A stretch of DNA of 64,000 bases, taken from NCBI GenBank assembly GCA_017590115.1, contig JAGGNK010009114.1, positions 16,147,433-16,211,432 on the forward strand. Reading direction: 5' to 3'. Shown here piece by piece: positions 1 to 14,260 of the stretch. Source of the stretch: Montifringilla adamsi. Lineage: Eukaryota > Chordata > Aves > Passeriformes > Passeridae. Position numbers and translations under genes: made by a program. Position 1 is the first letter of the stretch. Each line of letters starts with the position of its first letter. The notes under the pieces were generated by a model that had not been told where the DNA came from, made no database searches, and saw only the letters and a program-made list of their open reading frames with translations.

Positions 1-613
1 TTTGAATTTCCTGGCATGTGTCTTCTCAGCTTTTTTTCTATCTGTTTTTAGAATAGGGTAGATTTAACATTCTAATCTGATCCAAACTTCCCTCAAGGAT
101 CCAGATAGAAATTTTAACCCTTTTGAGTATAATGGCAGTTTTAGTATTGATATAAAACTGACTATGATTTCATGTTAAAATTTTCAATCAGATCATCAAT
201 AATGTATGTTTCAGTTCAAAGGCAGAAAATTACTGTTTTATCAGCAAGTCCATTTCTCTCTGGAACAGGGAGGTGTCAGCAGACAATGTTTCAAAATGGA
301 CTTGACCCAAAACTCATAAAAAGAAAAAAGAACAGACTTGTGTAAGAAAAAAACTGGCTCTTGTAGATTTTTGGTGACTTTGACAATATTCAGTATGATC
401 ACTGTTCAGAACTATACTGGTTGTTCTTAATAGCCCAGTTGCCTTTAATAAAATACACAACCTACCCCATTTGAAAGAGAAACATGTTTAGTAGTTATTT
501 AGTGACAACAAGATACTGTACCATGATTTCATAGGAGCAAAAAATAAAAAAGTTATTTAATTGAAGCAACAATTTGCTCTGTCAAAATCTGGCTTTGAAC
601 ACTTTGACTTAGA

Positions 614-615
<2 letters not shown>

Positions 616-651
<36 letters not shown>
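616..651. repeat. (TTA)n microsatellite
   Basis: About 12 uninterrupted TTA units; likely to vary in length between individuals. Confidence 0.95.
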
Positions 652-652
<1 letters not shown>

Positions 653-840
653 AATTTATTTTGAGTTCAGATTATCTAAACTTCGATTTTTTTTTTTATG
701 AGTCATTGAATTTGCACTTTTTTTATTTATTTTCTGAGCCCTTGCATCTTTTATTTCTATTTCATTAAAGAGAAAAATGAAAGCAGAGATAGTTCACAGA
801 TTGGAAATTGCTGTGACAGCAGCACCATTTTAATATTTAC

Positions 841-905
841 TCTTACTTTATATCTTTATATATTCATATACATCTTATCTATAAATATGAATATTTTATG
901 TATAT
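841..905. repeat. AT-rich low-complexity stretch
   Basis: Irregular TATA and ATAT words with almost no G or C, including TATATTCATATAC. No clear unit length. Confidence 0.7.
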
Positions 906-2568
906 TTATATTAAGGGTCATTAAGTAGTCACTGGCATCTGCTGCATTGTTTTGGTAAGAAGGTACAAGGAAGGGTAACTGAAAATTAGCAGGGCAAGTG
1001 CCTAAGTGCTTTTAAGAATAAGAACAAACTAGGGGGCCAGGAAATCACTGCTTCATTTGTTATTAGCCCCAAATGCAAAGATGTTCTTGGGGCCATCTCC
1101 GAGTGTGCTGTTTGGAAAAGGGATAGTATTTTTCCTAGGATTTATGGATTAATCAAGGCCTTTGAGTCCTCCCAAGCCAATGAACATTCAGTTTATAGCA
1201 ATCACTTCTGGCTTAAGGCTGGAGTTGTAGCTCATTCTCAGAGCAGTGAAGAAGCAAAGCCTGTCCAGCTGAAGCATCTGCAACCGAAGAGGTCCCAGGT
1301 CCAAAACCAAGCACCCTGTTCTCAGGCAGAGGCTGCTGCTGCCTGTGACTGAAGAAACAATGAGCAAAATACTGCATAATTACTCACTATGATGCAGAAA
1401 AAAAGGATTTGGTATGCTTAACAACATGAAGAAGTAAAACAAAGTCTCAAAAGGAAAGGAGCAGAAATCACACTAAATCCAAATCCATATCCACCCCCAC
1501 TCTCTTCTTGGTGTTGGAGTGGTTGAGAGGAAGGACACGCATCTATCCATGTTTCTCCACAAATGAAAATTCTGTGAAGATCTTGCCAAGCAACCCAGGA
1601 ATCTCCAGAAAATATAATATCTGTTAAAGAGGATAAAGTTCAAGCAGCTATGACAAGACTATTCTGAATTAAACTACACAAACATTTTCCATGCTTCCTC
1701 ATTATTGGTGGCTTTAATAACAGCAGTGCCTATACATAATACTTCTTCTAAATGTGTGTGCTTTTGCTACTTGCGGGGGCCATTACAGTTGCTCACAGTA
1801 AAAGAGATCAACTTTTTTTTCACCAGTTTCCATCTAGCCTATGTCCATTTCTCATTAAGACTCTGCAGGGTTTAGAACTGTTTTTTTCCTGCCACAGAGA
1901 ACCTAAAACACAACAAGTGAGCTAAACTCTTTCAATGACTTTGTTACTTCTCTACTTGAAAAATATAATTAAATGATTAAGAGGAAAAATATACATGTGT
2001 GTAGGTGGGTATTTATCTTTGCCTAGTGGTGAATAGACTATTTGAGTTTATGCTCAGCACTTATTACCAGGCAAACACTGCTAATCATGATAGTGTTTAC
2101 TGTCTGGCTAAAAGCACAAACCCATTAAGGAAAATACTTGGCATAATTTGTAAAATTCAGCCTATCTTCAGCCTTGTGCTGAAATGAGATTCTTTTCTGT
2201 TGATTTCTCAATGTCCACTACAAAGACTGTCATCTCCAGAGGATCTGGTTTTGTGTGCTGTTACGGCTGAGACTTTTGCCTTAAGCTGGCTGGGCTGTTT
2301 CCAGCACTGTGGAGAGCTGGTTTTAAGGCCCACCATAGGAGCATCACTACAGCCTTGCTAGTGCAGGTTGCTGGATGCATGATTTGAATTAATGTGTCTC
2401 TACAGACCACAAACCCTACCCAGCTACTGCCAGTGAAGACCTCAGCAAAATGCCAGGCAATCCTTCCTATTATGTTTTTTCCTTTGTGTCCTACATCCTG
2501 AGTTAAATTTTGCTTCGATGAATTCCTGAAGGTGACTTCTCATAAAATGCAGAAGAAAGGAAGTATTA

Positions 2569-2591
2569 AAAAAAAAAAAAAAAAAAAAAAA
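2569..2591 (+). repeat. Poly(A) run
   Basis: About 23 A residues. No AATAAA just upstream, no target duplication and no gene-like sequence before it, so not taken as a retrogene tail. Confidence 0.9.
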
Positions 2592-4070
2592 GACAGAAAA
2601 ACTGTAATTAAATTTCTTCACATAGAAAAAATGTGATTCCTTTGGAAAAACATATAACACTTATTTTTTCTAATACTTTTTCTTCCCTCTAGGACCTTTA
2701 TTTATTGCATATTTCAGCAGCTCCTATCAGGTGATGAGTCTATCAAATGATAATGTAACTGCTGACTTCATTTATTAAACTTCACAAGGGCCAGGCATGG
2801 AGTGTATATAGAAAAATCACTATCTCTGGATGCCAACAATGATAATTGCAGCTACAGTTACTGTGAAGGCAGTGGAGTGCTCTGCAGAGTAAATGAGACA
2901 GGTTTTTTTTCAGTAGATAAACATCCTCTTGTAGTTCTGAGTGAGTGGAGAGATAACACAAATAACACAACTGTTTAGAAAATGCACTCCTTATCATTTG
3001 ACTAGTTGAAGGGAAGACGTAGGAATTATAAAGTCAAGTAAAAATACAGGAATGATTATTGAACCCTGATCAATAACGAGATACATGGTCTGATTTATCT
3101 CCAGATCAACAATACCTGGAGAATGAATTTTCAAGTTACATCTCTGCATTATTCAAAAAATAACTACCTGTGTCTAGCACAGCTTTCTCCTCTGCTAAGG
3201 CTCTCTTCAGTGCATTCCCATAGGTATCTTCCAGCATTTATGACTCCTATATATCACTCCAATTTGAGGGGCTAAGCTCAATGCAACATAATACTTAGAA
3301 GAGTTTCAGCAGGGAATGAAAGACAGAGGATGGACAATTCATTACAAAGAAAACAAATTTGGGCACAAGCCATAGAGGTCTTGTTTTCATGCACCGACAA
3401 GGTTCAGATTCAAGCCTTGAGGGGTTTGTCACGAAAACACTGAATGACTAAAAACTCAAATCTTAGGACAGTGTAGAGCAACAGAAAGGAAGTTGCACCC
3501 TGCAGTTTACAGACTCCTTCTGGGGCACTCTTTCATTGAGTGAGAGTGAACAGACCTGTCATTGTTCTGGCAGCTGGAAAGTCGTTCATCCCTCCGCTCA
3601 AGGCCAGCACTAGAAATAGCCAGAAATGGGATCTCCAAACCTCTTCAGAACCTCCTCTCTTGCTTTTGCAGGAGATGGAAAGGAATTAGTGAGTTCTGCT
3701 GCCAGTCACGAGAGTGCTAGAGAGGGCAGAGTTCAAAGGCTGGCTGTGCTTCCTCTCTGAGTGGCTTCTGAAGCCTCAAAGACTAAGCAGAAAGTTTAAT
3801 TGTTTACCAACATCCATTATAAGCTTGGGAGAAATCTTCATTACAAACCACCATCCTTTCACTACGGCCAGTTGGACCAGACTGTTCATTTGTGGCTCAA
3901 CTTCTGAAGCAACAAAATGACAATAATACTATTTCCCCATTGTGTACCTCAGATAAAATGCATTTTAGCAGCACAAAGGTGCTGTTTTATTATTATCCAT
4001 CTTATGGCAGAATGAAAGGTTGAAAGAGTTGTTATTTCTGAATGTATTTGAAGGCAGAAATTATTGTGGT

Positions 4071-4107
4071 TTTTTTTTTGTTTTGTTTTTTTTTTTGTGT
4101 TTTTTTG
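4071..4107. repeat. T-rich tract
   Basis: Runs of 7-12 T broken by single G residues. Low complexity only. Confidence 0.9.
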
Positions 4108-6629
4108 CCAGCAGTGAAAAAAAACCACAAGCAGATTTTGGGGCAGGTGTTAAAGAGCCAGATGCCATTGAAAAATTAATAAATCTTCAAATAATAGCAG
4201 GAGTAACTTCTCAAGTGAACTCAGACTGAAGTTTTTTTGGTAGTGGGTCAAGATAACATATGGTCTGCTTAGACACTGAGATGACAGACAGAAACTGAAC
4301 AGAAGCAATCAAAACAAAATCTGTTAAGGAACAGACAGCAGAAATATGATCAGTGAAGGCAGGAAAATTAGATTGACAGCTGAGAGAGGCTGATAAATGA
4401 TAAATAAGCAATTTGGCTTTTTCTTTTTTTTCAATTCAAGCAATTGCCCCCGCTATACTATTTCACAAGCTCTGGATATCTTAACAGGTTGATAATAGGA
4501 AACTAATTTAAAAGTAAATATCCTGTTTCCACAGGGAGTATAACACAAAGCATCACTGATCCTGTTTCCAATATGATACACTTTTTGCAATTGCCTGAAT
4601 TTAATATCTCATTTGCATCAATAGAAAGTAGATCTTGATATATTTCTATGCCCATTTTTGCAGTCTCTGCCATGTCAGACATTGCTGAACACATGATGGA
4701 ACTGAAAAACCCAAACAGATTTCCGACAGGCGACTGCAGCAAGAGAGTCTCAGCTTTGGCTTTCTTGGTTTGCCAATTCTCCTGCAACACTTCCCGAGAG
4801 AAGGTCAGGAAAGGTTCAACAATTCAACAATTAGTACAACAATTAACCAAATACACAATGGGATGGAGGTGCATCTTATGAAGACTATTCTCCCTCAGTG
4901 AAAAAAAGACAAAATTCTTTGCCATTCTTTGTCTTAGTAATGCTTAAATTAATAAAACTTTTCTCTTTTTTATTCTGCAGGCAGCTCCAAGTTGTATATT
5001 TGCATTTCAAATTAATTTCTATTTGTGGTATTCTACACTTCCGTGAATAAGGACTTGGATTCCAGAATAAGAATACTGGACTATTATCCCAGACATTAAA
5101 TGTCAGGACGTGTATATTTACATTTCCTAAAGAATATATTACCTAGTGGCAAAAAGATAGTGGGCAAAATATAATACACATGAAACATAATAGTATGAGA
5201 TGTATAGAATTATTAAGTCCTCTGAAACACTGAGAAAAGACTTTCTGCCTAGAGATAGCAAAAACAATTTGCAAAATAGTAGAACAATGGGATGTGCTTA
5301 AGTCTGTATTAAGTAATCTTCAAGTGTCATCAAATGGATGAAAAAATCAATACAATCCACACAGATTGCATGAGTTAACTATGTTCAGATTATGATTTAC
5401 ACTGGAAAGAGGATTATCCCTGCATTGCCATGGTGAATGTTAAAATCAAGGCAGAGCTTGCTTTTCATCCAGTTGAAATGAAAACAGCTTAAACTGGACT
5501 GACTGGTTCACATAAGGTAGAGGTGAAATTAGAAAAAGGATGACCTGAAAGACAGAAATTCTAAGGTCTATTCAATAGTATTTTTCAGATGGATGACTGT
5601 AATTTTATGTTTCCATTATGTTACATTATAACATGAGCCAAAATCCATTAGATTCTTTCTTTTTGTGGAACTACAGGGTTGGAAAATGTTTCTGATTGGA
5701 ACTTGAAACATACACACACCTCACTCAAGAATGTCACTCTGATAAGATTCAAAAGCTCTCCTACTAAAACACTTACTTTGTGTTGCTGACACAGAATTAA
5801 AGGTTACAATTCCCCATCTGAGCTGCAGTCAGTGTTCATCTCAATAGGTGAGCTGTCTGCTACAACAGAAAATCAAAGTGCTTAGCTGAAACTTTCTGTT
5901 GCTTACTTTTTCTTAAATCACTTCAATTAAATCATTTGCAGCTCTCAAAAATTTCACTTAATCTCTTACCTGAGTTGACCAAAAGCACCCACTTTTTTTT
6001 GAGTTTTCTGGACTTACCATAAATGCCAGAAGTCCCAGTTCCAGTGATGCATGGACCAGTAAGAAATTTATGTTAGTCCTCAAAGCACACTGGTTAAAAA
6101 GTTCATTTCTCTCAGTGACTGCCTGCTTGAAGCTGTCTTTCTGCAAAAGTGAGACACTAGACAATTTGATTTTTGCCATTTGAGAGCTGCAAAGCAGTAG
6201 TAAATATTTTACTATCCATTTTATGTTTTTTAGTAAATGAAATGCATAAAGAAACTAAAGAGATTACAGCATTTTCTGTATTTCTATTCCTTCTTTACGG
6301 CCCCCCAAACATTAGGTGAAAATCTGTAAGTTTATCTATAATGTTCAATGATACAGCACATAGATTCTAATAGATGGTATTACAGTGCACAGACCTCTCA
6401 AAGCAGAGGCTGATGAGAATGAATTTCACTGCATGTGGAGTTGGAAATGTACTTGTCAACTAAGCATTTCAACAATATTAAATTCATAATAAAAAAATAA
6501 ATGTCATTCTTCGTGTAATTCTATGGGATTGCTAAGGTATCTGGCTGCCACTCTGAAAGAAATGGCTTATACCACAGATTGCATGGGAAGAACTGCAAAA
6601 CTGCTCTACTGAAAACTGATTTTAACCCT

Positions 6630-6649
6630 ATGTTCATTAACATGAACAT
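6630..6649. repeat. Inverted repeat with 8-bp arms
   Basis: ATGTTCAT and ATGAACAT flank TAAC. The arrangement is a short perfect stem-loop in AT-rich DNA and of doubtful meaning. Confidence 0.4.
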
Positions 6650-7789
6650 TTGAAAGAAAAATTTTTAAAACCAGGTATAAACTCTCATTCAGCACTGAGT
6701 GTGAATAAAAAATACTTTATGGAACTATTTTTAAATACTTTTTTAAAAAATTACTTCTTCTATCTCTTTGCCCTCCCTAATTACTTAGTCAATACCTGTG
6801 GTGTGGAATTGTTTTTCCCAGGGAAAGCAATCAATGATATCACTAGAATGATAATCTGAATTTACTTGCTTGGATTTAGATTTCAGGTTGGCTAAGCCAC
6901 TCTCAACATGTAAGGTGGCTGCAATTTTCAGTTCACACAAGAGACAGTCACAAGCAAATTCAATATTAAAATATGGTGAAGCATTATTTTCAAATAACTT
7001 CAGCAGCAGTAAGCTGTTCAGAAGTGACCACAGAGAATATTTTTGAGCTATTTCATTACTTTATAAAAGTAACTTCCAACAGAATTCAACTATAAAATGT
7101 GTGCAACTGAAGAAGCAAGAAAGCAAAATACTTGCCTTGCTGATTAACACACTGTATATTTATGAGCAGTCCTGGCTCTTGAATTGCAATTAGCAAAGAT
7201 GATGAAGCCACCATCAGGTGACCCTAACACCACAATCCCTCAGGACATCCTAGGATTGTAAAACATGGAGATAATGAAATTTCAGACAGTTGGTGGGTTA
7301 TGTGAATAAGAGGGAAATTGCTTCTTAGGAAACTGAGACATAAGACAGTCTGGACATAATTTCAGTTCCATTTTACTAAGGCTGCTTTTGAGGTGAACAT
7401 GATGGCTCTATCACTCAGATACTAGTAGTTCTCTAAGGACTTCTTACAGATCTGCCTTCAAGCTAGGACAACCAAGATGGTTCAAAATACAAGAAGGAAA
7501 AAATCATAGCAGCTCAAGTAATTGCATTGTTCTTTGCCTCTCTCCAGTGTCCATACAAGAATTAGGGGCCCTCCTAGCAGAGTCTGAGTAGCCCAGAGCA
7601 GGCTTTAGAGTGCATCTAATCTACACCAAAAGTATATCTTCTATATCTTATTTTTCTTAAAATTGCTCTACCCTGGACTAAGAATATTGCAGTGATAAAA
7701 CCACGCTGTCTGGTGCAGACACACAGCATCCTACAACCATAAGACCAGGATCACAGACAAGATCATGTGGTGATCAGTTGGGATAAAGA

Positions 7790-7890
7790 GGAAGTCATGA
7801 GGTCTGCAGTCCAACCTCCTGCTCCAAGTGGGATCAGCTATGAGATCCAGACCAGGCTGCTCAGGACCTTTATTGAGCTCCCTCAATTAC
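7790..7890 (-). mobile_element. CR1 LINE remnant
   Basis: A segment reading GCAGTCCAACCTCCTGCTCC, then a loose match to the CTAGAGCAGG region, then CAGGCTGCTCAGGACCTTTA follows CR1 3'-end order on the minus strand. The terminal octamers are not visible. The 79-codon frame at 7767-8006 crosses this remnant and is unlikely to be a gene. Confidence 0.6.
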
Positions 7891-9100
7891 ACCCACAGCA
7901 CTCACTGCAGGTTTGCAGGAAGGCACTGAGTTTGCTCTTCAGTGACTTGCTCTCAGCCAAGACAAAAGATAGAGAAGAGTGGGAATGCTTACAGAATCTT
8001 AGTTAAACCGTCAGATGAAAAACATTGGTTTTGATTTACATTAGGCATGAATAGGCTCAAGCTACAGGCATCTGTCTGTCCTCAACACAAAGCTGATGCT
8101 CTTACTAAAGCACCAGTCATGTCTGACTGTGCAAAAATGACTAAGAGTTGAGAAAAAAGTAGTTTACCAAGAACTGAAAAGTAACAGTGTAGGTGGATGG
8201 CAAACCTAGTTCTGGCAGTAGGGCTGGATGCATGTTTAACAGCATGCATTCCCATCCTGCTCTGCTAGTGGGTACTTTTTACCTTAGTATGTCTGTCACG
8301 CAAAAAACCAACACAGAGCCCCAGAAAAAAGAAAAGATAAAGAAGGAGCAGTCCCCTGACAGCAGAGAAGGAGACAAAAATACAGCCTTTAGGTTCAGAG
8401 GGATATATAAATGGGGTGGTTTGAAGAAAGCAGGAGTGAATTATCCAAGGGAAACAGAAAGTTCAGAGGCAAGAATCTGTTACACACAGCTTGCAAACAC
8501 AGGCCTGCGATTTATTAGGAAGGCCCACTTCATTGCTCTAAGACCTAAGCAGCATGGCTTTCAAAGCTTCCAGTTTCACAAACACCTAGCAGATTATGCT
8601 TGTTTTACTCTGGCCACATGTGTGACCCTGATCCACAGCTCAGTGGAAGCAGCATTAGAAAAATACTCACTGCTATAAAATCACAAAAAGGTGATAAGAG
8701 TCTTTCTTCACACAAAGCAGATATGATGAGTGCTTTTGAATAAGCTACACTGCTGGGGTGATTGTACTGATTGGGAAAAGAGACATAATCATGCACTGAT
8801 TTTGCTTTTTAAATCAGATATGCTCCTGAATTTTCTAAGCAAGAAACTCTAGTGGATAAATTTATTATAACAGTATAAATTTATGCACTGACTGAGGCAG
8901 TTGTAGCTAGTATTTTTACCTTTCCTGTCTCAATTTTTTTTTGCAGTGTGACAACATTTGTGATCCTTCCTGGAGGTGGCTGCATTTCAGGAGTGAGATA
9001 ACATCTGAGTGACCAATTCATCTTGTCTGTACAGTGTTACAGAAATGCATCAGGATTTATTGCTATCTTTATTTATTCCTGCATTATTTACAGGCATGTT

Positions 9101-9131
9101 TATATATACATACATATATATATATATATCT
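9101..9131. repeat. (TA)n with CATA interruptions
   Basis: About 30 bp of alternating TA with two CA interruptions, able to melt or form a cruciform. Confidence 0.9.
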
Positions 9132-12100
9132 ATGCGAGATAGCAGCAGCAATGTTTACTGTATTCTTTCCTACAATGGTAGTGCCCAGAGCATTCAGGGT
9201 TTATCCAGTGCAAAAACTTTTTAAAGGTTCCAGAAGTACAAAGCAGCAAATAAACCTCAAGAAACTGTTCTAAAACACTTCTGCTTCTGCACAGAGCCAT
9301 AAAAATAAATAATTCATGCCCTTGTCCATCTCTTCTTTTCACCCCAAGAGGCATCACTGTGGGATTTGATTCTTTTCTTCAGTGTGACCCACTGAATGGT
9401 TCAGAACAGTTACAAGAGCTCTCCAGTAAGCACAGATGGGAGTGCTAATGACATGATGGTCCTGCTGTCAGACCACCTTATAGACTGCTGGTCAGACAGG
9501 TTGTGAAAGGCAGCTTCTACTCTGACCTTTCTCTGCTGCTCAGAGAAAGGAGACTCCAGACTAGGCCTTTAAGCCTGAAGAATCACACAGGGTCCAGGAT
9601 ACCACTTGAAGATACCTGTGTTTAAAGTATATCATATACTCAAAACCTCGCAAAGCTCTCATTCCTGCAGTGTAGTTATTGATAAACAGAGATCAAAATA
9701 TCTTGATTTTTGAATTACTTGTTCAGATTCATGTAAGACATTTATCAAAGGTATAATTTACTCAGTCTCTGTGAGGTCTCCAAAGTGAAGTCATATGGAA
9801 TGGAGTCAGATCCATTAAGAGCACTAAAGAAAGCAAGTATATTCCATACTTATCCTTCATGCAGGGGAGAATGATGTCTAGAGCAGTTACAAAGGCTGGA
9901 TTTGTAACAAAATGCATCAGGACTGGATGGATGTGTGGCAGATATTGTGGAAATAGATTTGCATAAAGAAGACTGCAGTGAAGAAGTACCAGTTGCTTTG
10001 GATGATTCCATGGTCACAGCAAAATATAAAGCAAGACAGAAATATCTGCTCTGCTCCAAAGAGTTTCTTACCAATCCTGTTTGAGTTCAAGCCTCACATG
10101 ATATATACAAGGGTAAATTGAGATTTTCTCTGTATTAATCTGATGGAATAAAACTGATATATCAAAAAGTGCAAAACAAACCTCTTTTTTGCTGTCCCTA
10201 GACAGCTATGTCACAGAAACAGAGCATGGCTGATACCCATATGGAAACAGAAGAGTTCTTGTTGAATATAGCTACAGCCCATACATTTTAGGCCTCTGTT
10301 TAAACTGGCTAGGCTAAACCACCTCATTAAAAAAATCCTTTTTCAAAGCATAAAGCTGCATGGCAATTTTCATAACAAATATAGTTTATTTGGCAACTAA
10401 ACAAGACCAGGGGATCCTCCAGCATTTAAATAATTCTGATTGCACAAGAAGCATTTTTTTCCCTGCTCAATTCTTAAGAGATCAGTACTATGCCTAAGCT
10501 TCACATGCTAGGAAAGCTTCTTGGTGATGTTAGCAATAGCCCTCTTTCTCATAAGCCTCAGCCTCTGTTTCCCAGCCTGTGTTCTTTGCTACATCAAGAA
10601 GCTCTTTTCTACTCTTCCTTTCTTCACACAATGTGTTTTCTCCCAGTAGTTACAGGGAACCGATGTAGAAAGAAGTTGACTCGACTGCCAGAGTATTTGC
10701 TTCATTAAAGGGCTGTCTCATCAAGGAGCCATTTACATGTTCTTCCACATTACCTGTGTCTTTTTGAAAGAAGAAGAGTCCCAAAGAAGTGCCTTAGCCT
10801 ATGAAATAGACAAGCACACTCCAAATTCTCAAATAGTCAGTGTCAGCATTATCCCCAGAAATCTCATACTCTCTTAAAACTTGTCCCAGTGCTAAACTTC
10901 TGTAGCATTTCTGGAGTCAAACTGCTGCTTTGTGGATGCCTCAACACTACATCCTGACACACAGATGTAAAAAAATTAGCCAGGGCACAGATCTGGGCAT
11001 GGATTTCTGAGACTGCTTTCTTTAGGTGAAGGTCAGGCACTGTAGTTTCATTTTTCACAGGCAATCACGATGCATTTCCACCCCAGCTGAATGGAGTGCA
11101 TGCTCTGCAACAGTAACATGAGCTAATTCATTTCTAAAAGCTGGACATTCTCAAATCCTTGTATACTTATTTTTTTCCTGCTTCTAGCCCCTAGGAGAGA
11201 TGTACCAGCATTTCCCTAAGCTGATGTAACCCACTAGGCTGTTATGAGACTCAAATACCCAGTGAGAAGTTTCTGGACAATCAGCAGAGTCACTGGCTCC
11301 ATGATAACTCAGCTCTCTTCCTCTGGTTCACAAACTTCAGTATCACCCATGAGACTTATTTGGAACATATTAACTTTTGCTGTAGGATTCAAAACAGCAA
11401 TAACAAAGGTGAAATACGGGGTTTTGGATGAATTTTTTCCTCTTAGTTTGCTGCAATTAAAAACTACAGCATTTCCAGTCTATTCTGTAGTCAAAAAAAT
11501 ATTTTAAAGGTGTATGAAGCAGCCATGGAAACAGGTATTTGCAATGAAAACAGCCATTTAAATGAAAATGTCACTTGCCTCCCTCCCTGTCACAGCCTGA
11601 TCAGGAAACTGGGCTGCTCCTTTTCTTTCTGCTTTTCAATCTGGCACCCACAGACCTCCATCTTCCACTTTGAGATATGTGATGAGAGAGCCAGCCTGAA
11701 TTTTCCTTTTTCCTTTTGGCTGCCCAGACTTCTTCCAGGATGTCCTATGGATAACTTCCATTCCTTGTAGGGAAGATAGAAGCAGCAAAAAGCTGCATCC
11801 CAGGGAGTCTGAGCTCCTCTGCTCTGCAGCTCAGTGGAGGTTTTTAACCCTTGACCCATCAGCCCATTCTGATGTTGTGGATACATAGCAGGAAGCTAGG
11901 ATATACCTTTAATTTCTTCTCTCCCAAGATCTGGGAGGTCACCTCATCACCATCTGAAAAAGGTATCCTGAGGTTAAAAAAAAGAGGCTGCCCTTGCTGC
12001 AGCCTTTACTGTTGGTCAATCTGTTCTCTCCATGATAGACTCCTCTCAGGACCATGTTGACTTGGAAATCAGAGCAGTAATATTGTCAATCAATATGCCT

Positions 12101-12326
12101 TGAAGCCAAGCAATTAACAGGTCTGACACTGTGCTTTAAGACTATGTTTTATCCTTATTTCTTTAGTGACTGTACCTGTTATTTAAGCCAAAAGCAGATT
12201 TCACTTATAGCAGTTCAGGAAGTGTGTCTGACTATAATAAAAGATTAGGATGCAGAAAAGCTACATATACTCCAGACATAAAAGTTAGGGAAAGAAAGCC
12301 CTTTTAGTTCTTGCTGAATAAAATTG

Positions 12327-12356
12327 GATCAGATTGAACAAGATCAGATTGAACAA
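12327..12356. repeat. Exact 15-bp tandem duplication
   Basis: GATCAGATTGAACAA occurs twice head to tail without mismatch, suggesting a recent replication slip. Confidence 0.85.
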
Positions 12357-13003
12357 GCATCAAACCAATGGAATTTCTAGATGTGCACAATGAAAAATAA
12401 GAAAATGTTTAAATATTGTGCAGGTCTACAAAGTATCACCAGTCTTTGCTTCTAAAGACAAATTTTCTGGACAGTCAGCTGGACAGTTCTGTGTCTCTCT
12501 TTATTTTATAATTCAGACTGTAGCCATGAATTCAAGGGATATATCTCACAGGTATCCACCTGTTAAAATCACACTACATTTGCCAGCTTCCAGCTGTGAA
12601 ATGACATGGCACCAGGGAAACACCAAGTGGTGGTGAGAAGCCCTTTACATGGTGTTCTCAAAATGACATGAGTGACTCTGCAGCCAGAACAGTAGAGGTA
12701 GACAGAGAAGTTTCCAAGCAGTGATATTTCATGTCAGCAGAGGCACTTTGCTTTTGTTTACCAAAAATGTAAATAAACTGGAGAGACCCAGAATGTTCTG
12801 ACAATAACCAAAGGACATGAACCTTCCTGGTTGAGGAAACAGGCTCATAAGTAATGACACTTTCCCCTCAGATTGAATTAAAGTGGTGTTTTGAATCACT
12901 TGAACTAGGATTTAATTTTTATTCTCACAGAACCATGCACACAATATCACAGTCTCTCTCAGGCCTACATATATTCCCTAAGTTAAGAATTCAGGTTTTA
13001 ATC

Positions 13004-13043
13004 TGAAAAAAACCCCAAAAAAACAAAAAAAAAATAAAACCCA
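13004..13043. repeat. A/C-rich tract
   Basis: A-runs of 7-9 separated by CCCC and C. Low complexity only; a similar tract lies at 14226-14260. Confidence 0.8.
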
Positions 13044-14225
13044 GACATTTGTAAACAACTTCAGTTTTGTGGATTTTTCTTCTTCATTAGTTTTGGGCTG
13101 TCAAACAAATTTTGAAGCTGCAAATGTTTGGAGTGATCAGCATCCAGCATTTCATTAATAGTTCCAGCGATGAAAAGTGCAGCCTAAGCAATACTCATGT
13201 CAGTGGGTGTCCATCTTTATAAATCCTGAGCAGACACCAAAAACAGATGTCTAATGGGGTCCAATACAAACCAGTGGATTAAAAAAACACACAACCTCCC
13301 ATGTTTTTATTCAGAGCCTCATGGGTTATGCCATCCCAACTTATTGCAGTCTCTCTCATGTATTATACTTTTTTAAAAAGTTGTCAAATTCTAGGCTTTT
13401 GTCCCTCTTTGAGGAGATACAATTGTGTATTACACATTTCTAGGGTTCCAAACATGTGATCCGTTGGTGGCAGATTTCAAAAGCATGAACAACCCACGTT
13501 CCAAGAATCACACCAGCAACACAGGAGGCAGCCAGCTGCAAAGATCTGAAACTGAATTTTCTGCAGCTCATCATTGGCTTTGGTCATACTAAATTAGCCT
13601 TTTAAATACATCTTCTACCAAAGAGAAAACTGTGTTAAACCATGATAATAGAAAGTCAGGTAAACATCACTCCCTTTAATACCTATTCCAGACATTTTGC
13701 CTTAAATCACTGCTCTGAATATTAGTATCTTTGCAAAGTGCCTAGAGGATGTGGGAAAGCCTTTCAGTTGGTTTGGAAGATAAGTTTACTGACCCACTAA
13801 CACTTTACACAAAAGAAGTTTCAGTCCAGGAAACCTTTTTCATGCTTCAAAACTATATATTACTGGACCTGACATTACTGCTTACACTCCTTTCAAGAAT
13901 TTCACCCCAGAAAGTTGTTATGTGCTCTGACCTGTAGAATTAAGTAGCACTTTCTTAAGACTATTATAAACACTTATTTTGGATGGTGCTGTTCTAGAAG
14001 ACAAACAAATACCACAGAAGGTTTTTTTGAGATAAGCTTTCCTTTTCTCTTCCATGCCTGACACTTCCACACTAGAAGTAAAATGTAGCTGAAACAGAAA
14101 ACTGTCAAAATGAGAGTTAAAAAACTAAAGTTGGTTCAGATGTTTGAATTCTTTCAGATATGAAAATATATATTTGTACTTTGTACTATAAATACCCATG
14201 TCTCCATTTGTACTATATGGAGGAG

Positions 14226-14260
14226 GAAAAAAAAACCAAACCAAACACAAACAGCAAACC
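14226..14260. repeat. A/C-rich tract
   Basis: A9 followed by CCAAACCAAACAC words. Low complexity only. Confidence 0.7.

Larger units (their letters stand above)
1..7789. other. Non-coding stretch, mostly unique AT-rich DNA
   Basis: Open frames here are all under 100 codons, many overlap on opposite strands, and none shows family motifs. Apart from the simple repeats listed separately I see no transposon or RNA gene. The segment around 1210-1350 is locally richer in G and C with CAG/CTG words but has no reading frame of note. Confidence 0.7.

Noticed and set aside
2569..2591. Poly(A) run considered as a retrogene tail
   Set aside because: No AATAAA a short way upstream, no flanking duplication and no exon-like sequence before it.
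8193..8678. Longest open frame, 161 codons, plus strand
   Set aside because: At about 38% GC the longest chance frame in 64 kb over six frames is expected near 137 codons, so 161 is not exceptional. There is no domain, signal peptide, codon bias or splice context.
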